Shown here one piece after another: positions 6,373 to 7,281 of a stretch of 7,281 bases of DNA; positions within the stretch are counted from its first letter, which is position 1; the number at the start of each line of letters is the position of its first letter. The stretch spans positions 1 through 7,281 of the forward strand of contig SLIE01000283.1 in NCBI GenBank assembly GCA_007135795.1, in the 5' to 3' direction. Position numbers and translations under genes: made by a program. The notes under the pieces are model-generated. The model did no database searches, was not told the origin of the DNA, and saw only the letters and a list, made by a program, of their open reading frames with translations. Origin of the DNA: Desulfobacterales bacterium (GTDB lineage Bacteria > Desulfobacterota > Desulfobacteria > Desulfobacterales > Desulfosalsimonadaceae).

Positions 6373-7254
6373 TCATTCCACGTTCTGGACCTGTTCCCTG
6401 ATTTTTTCGATCTCGGTTTTTGCCGATACAATGATATGAGAAATATCGGTATTGCCGGCTTTGGAACCCATTGTATTGAATTCTCGTGAAAATTCCTGCA
6501 ACAGAAAGTTCAGGGGCTTGCCTGCCGGTTCATCGGAATCCATTAGTTTCCGGAATTGATCCAGGTGGCTTCTGGCCCGTGTGATTTCTTCAGAAATATC
6601 GCCTTTGTCTGCCAGCAAAGCAGCCTCCTGGGCGAGGCGGCCCTGATCAATCTCCACGACACCTTGAGTCAACTCATTGATGCGATCAACAAGCTTTTGA
6701 TAATGGCGTTCGAGCAAGCCGTCCGCCTGGTTTTCAATCTGCATGATACAGGTTTCAATATGGGTGATACGTTTGGAAAGATCATCCGCAATGGCTTTTC
6801 CTTCTGCTTCACGCATTCGGTTGACTTTCTCAAATCCCCGGGTGATGACCTCTCCAAGTAGACTCAGGATCGCGGAAGAATCAAATTCCAGTGCCATAGG
6901 CTCTATAATGCCGCTGAATTTGAGCAGGTGGTCGAGGGATACGGGCTCAGAGAGGGAATAGCGGGTCCTGATGTTGTTTAATGTATTGTAGTAAGCATCG
7001 GCAAGCAGTTCATTGATGTTGAACGCGATTGCCTCCTGGGTTTCACGTTTGACATTGATTCGGATTTCTACCCGGCCCCGCTGAATAAACTGCGAGATCA
7101 TCTGCCGGACGGGTTCCTCCAGGTTTGCATGACTGGGGGCAAGTCGAATGCTGGGATCAAGGTGCCGACTGTTGTAGCATCGAATCTCAATTGATATGGT
7201 CGTGTTGTCCTGGGTGTCTTCTTCACTTGCAAAGGCGGTCATGCTGTTGATCAT
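6373..7254 (-). CDS. yicC: YicC/YloC family endoribonuclease
   Basis: 293 aa, full length (E. coli YicC 287 aa). The family is widespread; members have been linked with RNA cleavage and small-RNA decay (YicC with RyhB in E. coli, YloC in B. subtilis). Conserved parts are the N-terminal MINSMTAFA (1-9), EIRCYNSRHLDPSIRLAP (23-40), RGRVEIRI (59-66), MREAEGKAI (147-155), the central RLAQEAALLADKGDISEEITRA (206-227) and the C-terminal DUF1732 signature with LLQEFSREFNTMGSKA (251-266) and EIEKIREQVQNVE (281-293). The first Met is chosen because the family starts MI-x-SMTA; a moderate GAGTGA lies upstream. A run of nine A (7279-7271, minus strand) precedes the leader. The gene ends before an intrinsic terminator. 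yicC next to gmk/remA is a common bacterial arrangement. Confidence 0.95.
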   Translation of the reverse strand: MINSMTAFASEEDTQDNTTISIEIRCYNSRHLDPSIRLAPSHANLEEPVRQMISQFIQRGRVEIRINVKRETQEAIAFNINELLADAYYNTLNNIRTRYSLSEPVSLDHLLKFSGIIEPMALEFDSSAILSLLGEVITRGFEKVNRMREAEGKAIADDLSKRITHIETCIMQIENQADGLLERHYQKLVDRINELTQGVVEIDQGRLAQEAALLADKGDISEEITRARSHLDQFRKLMDSDEPAGKPLNFLLQEFSREFNTMGSKAGNTDISHIIVSAKTEIEKIREQVQNVE

Positions 7255-7281
7255 AATTATTCACTCTAAATTTTTTTTTCA

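Noticed and set aside
7271..7281. T-run on the plus strand as the tail of a terminator, and a possible TGA stop of an upstream gene at the window edge
   Set aside because: No stem is visible in the remaining bases, and nothing beyond the edge can be read to support an upstream gene end.

Overview
The window is a compact run of nine genes, all on the minus strand and read from the right edge (about 7254) leftwards to position 1. The gene set and protein styles point to a Gram-negative anaerobe, most likely a Desulfobacterota (deltaproteobacterial) sulfate reducer or relative. The grounds are a selenocysteine-containing SelD, a PyrK-type dihydroorotate dehydrogenase electron-transfer subunit, a RemA (DUF370) protein next to gmk, and an NADP-type isocitrate dehydrogenase. 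The taxonomic call is inference from these families, not a database result.

Right-hand block (7254 to 4523): yicC (endoribonuclease family), a clear intrinsic terminator at 6281-6312, then remA (DUF370 DNA-binding protein), gmk (guanylate kinase) and rlmB (23S rRNA 2'-O-methyltransferase), with short 24-25 nt gaps between the last three. This is a housekeeping nucleotide/RNA block.

Middle block (4453 to 1534): icd (NADP isocitrate dehydrogenase), comF (zinc-ribbon phosphoribosyltransferase-like protein, apparent start overlapping the icd stop by 4 bp) and pgeF (peptidoglycan editing factor, starting 2 nt after comF). A perfect 15-bp inverted repeat sits just after the icd stop, inside the first codons of the apparent comF frame.

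Left-hand block (1468 to 1): pyrK (FAD/2Fe-2S electron-transfer subunit) and, 17 nt later, selD (selenophosphate synthetase), cut by the window edge. selD has an in-frame TGA at 606-608, exactly where the family has its catalytic Cys/Sec. Directly downstream is a hairpin with the features of a bacterial SECIS element, so this SelD is itself a selenoprotein. Standard ORF finding breaks the gene here. pyrK is not followed by pyrD, its usual partner.

No tRNA, rRNA, insertion sequence, CRISPR array or other mobile element was seen. No stretch longer than about 160 bases lacks a gene. I did not find a novel defence or accessory system. The most notable items are the Sec-SelD with its SECIS, the hairpin at the icd/comF junction, and pyrK paired with selD instead of pyrD.
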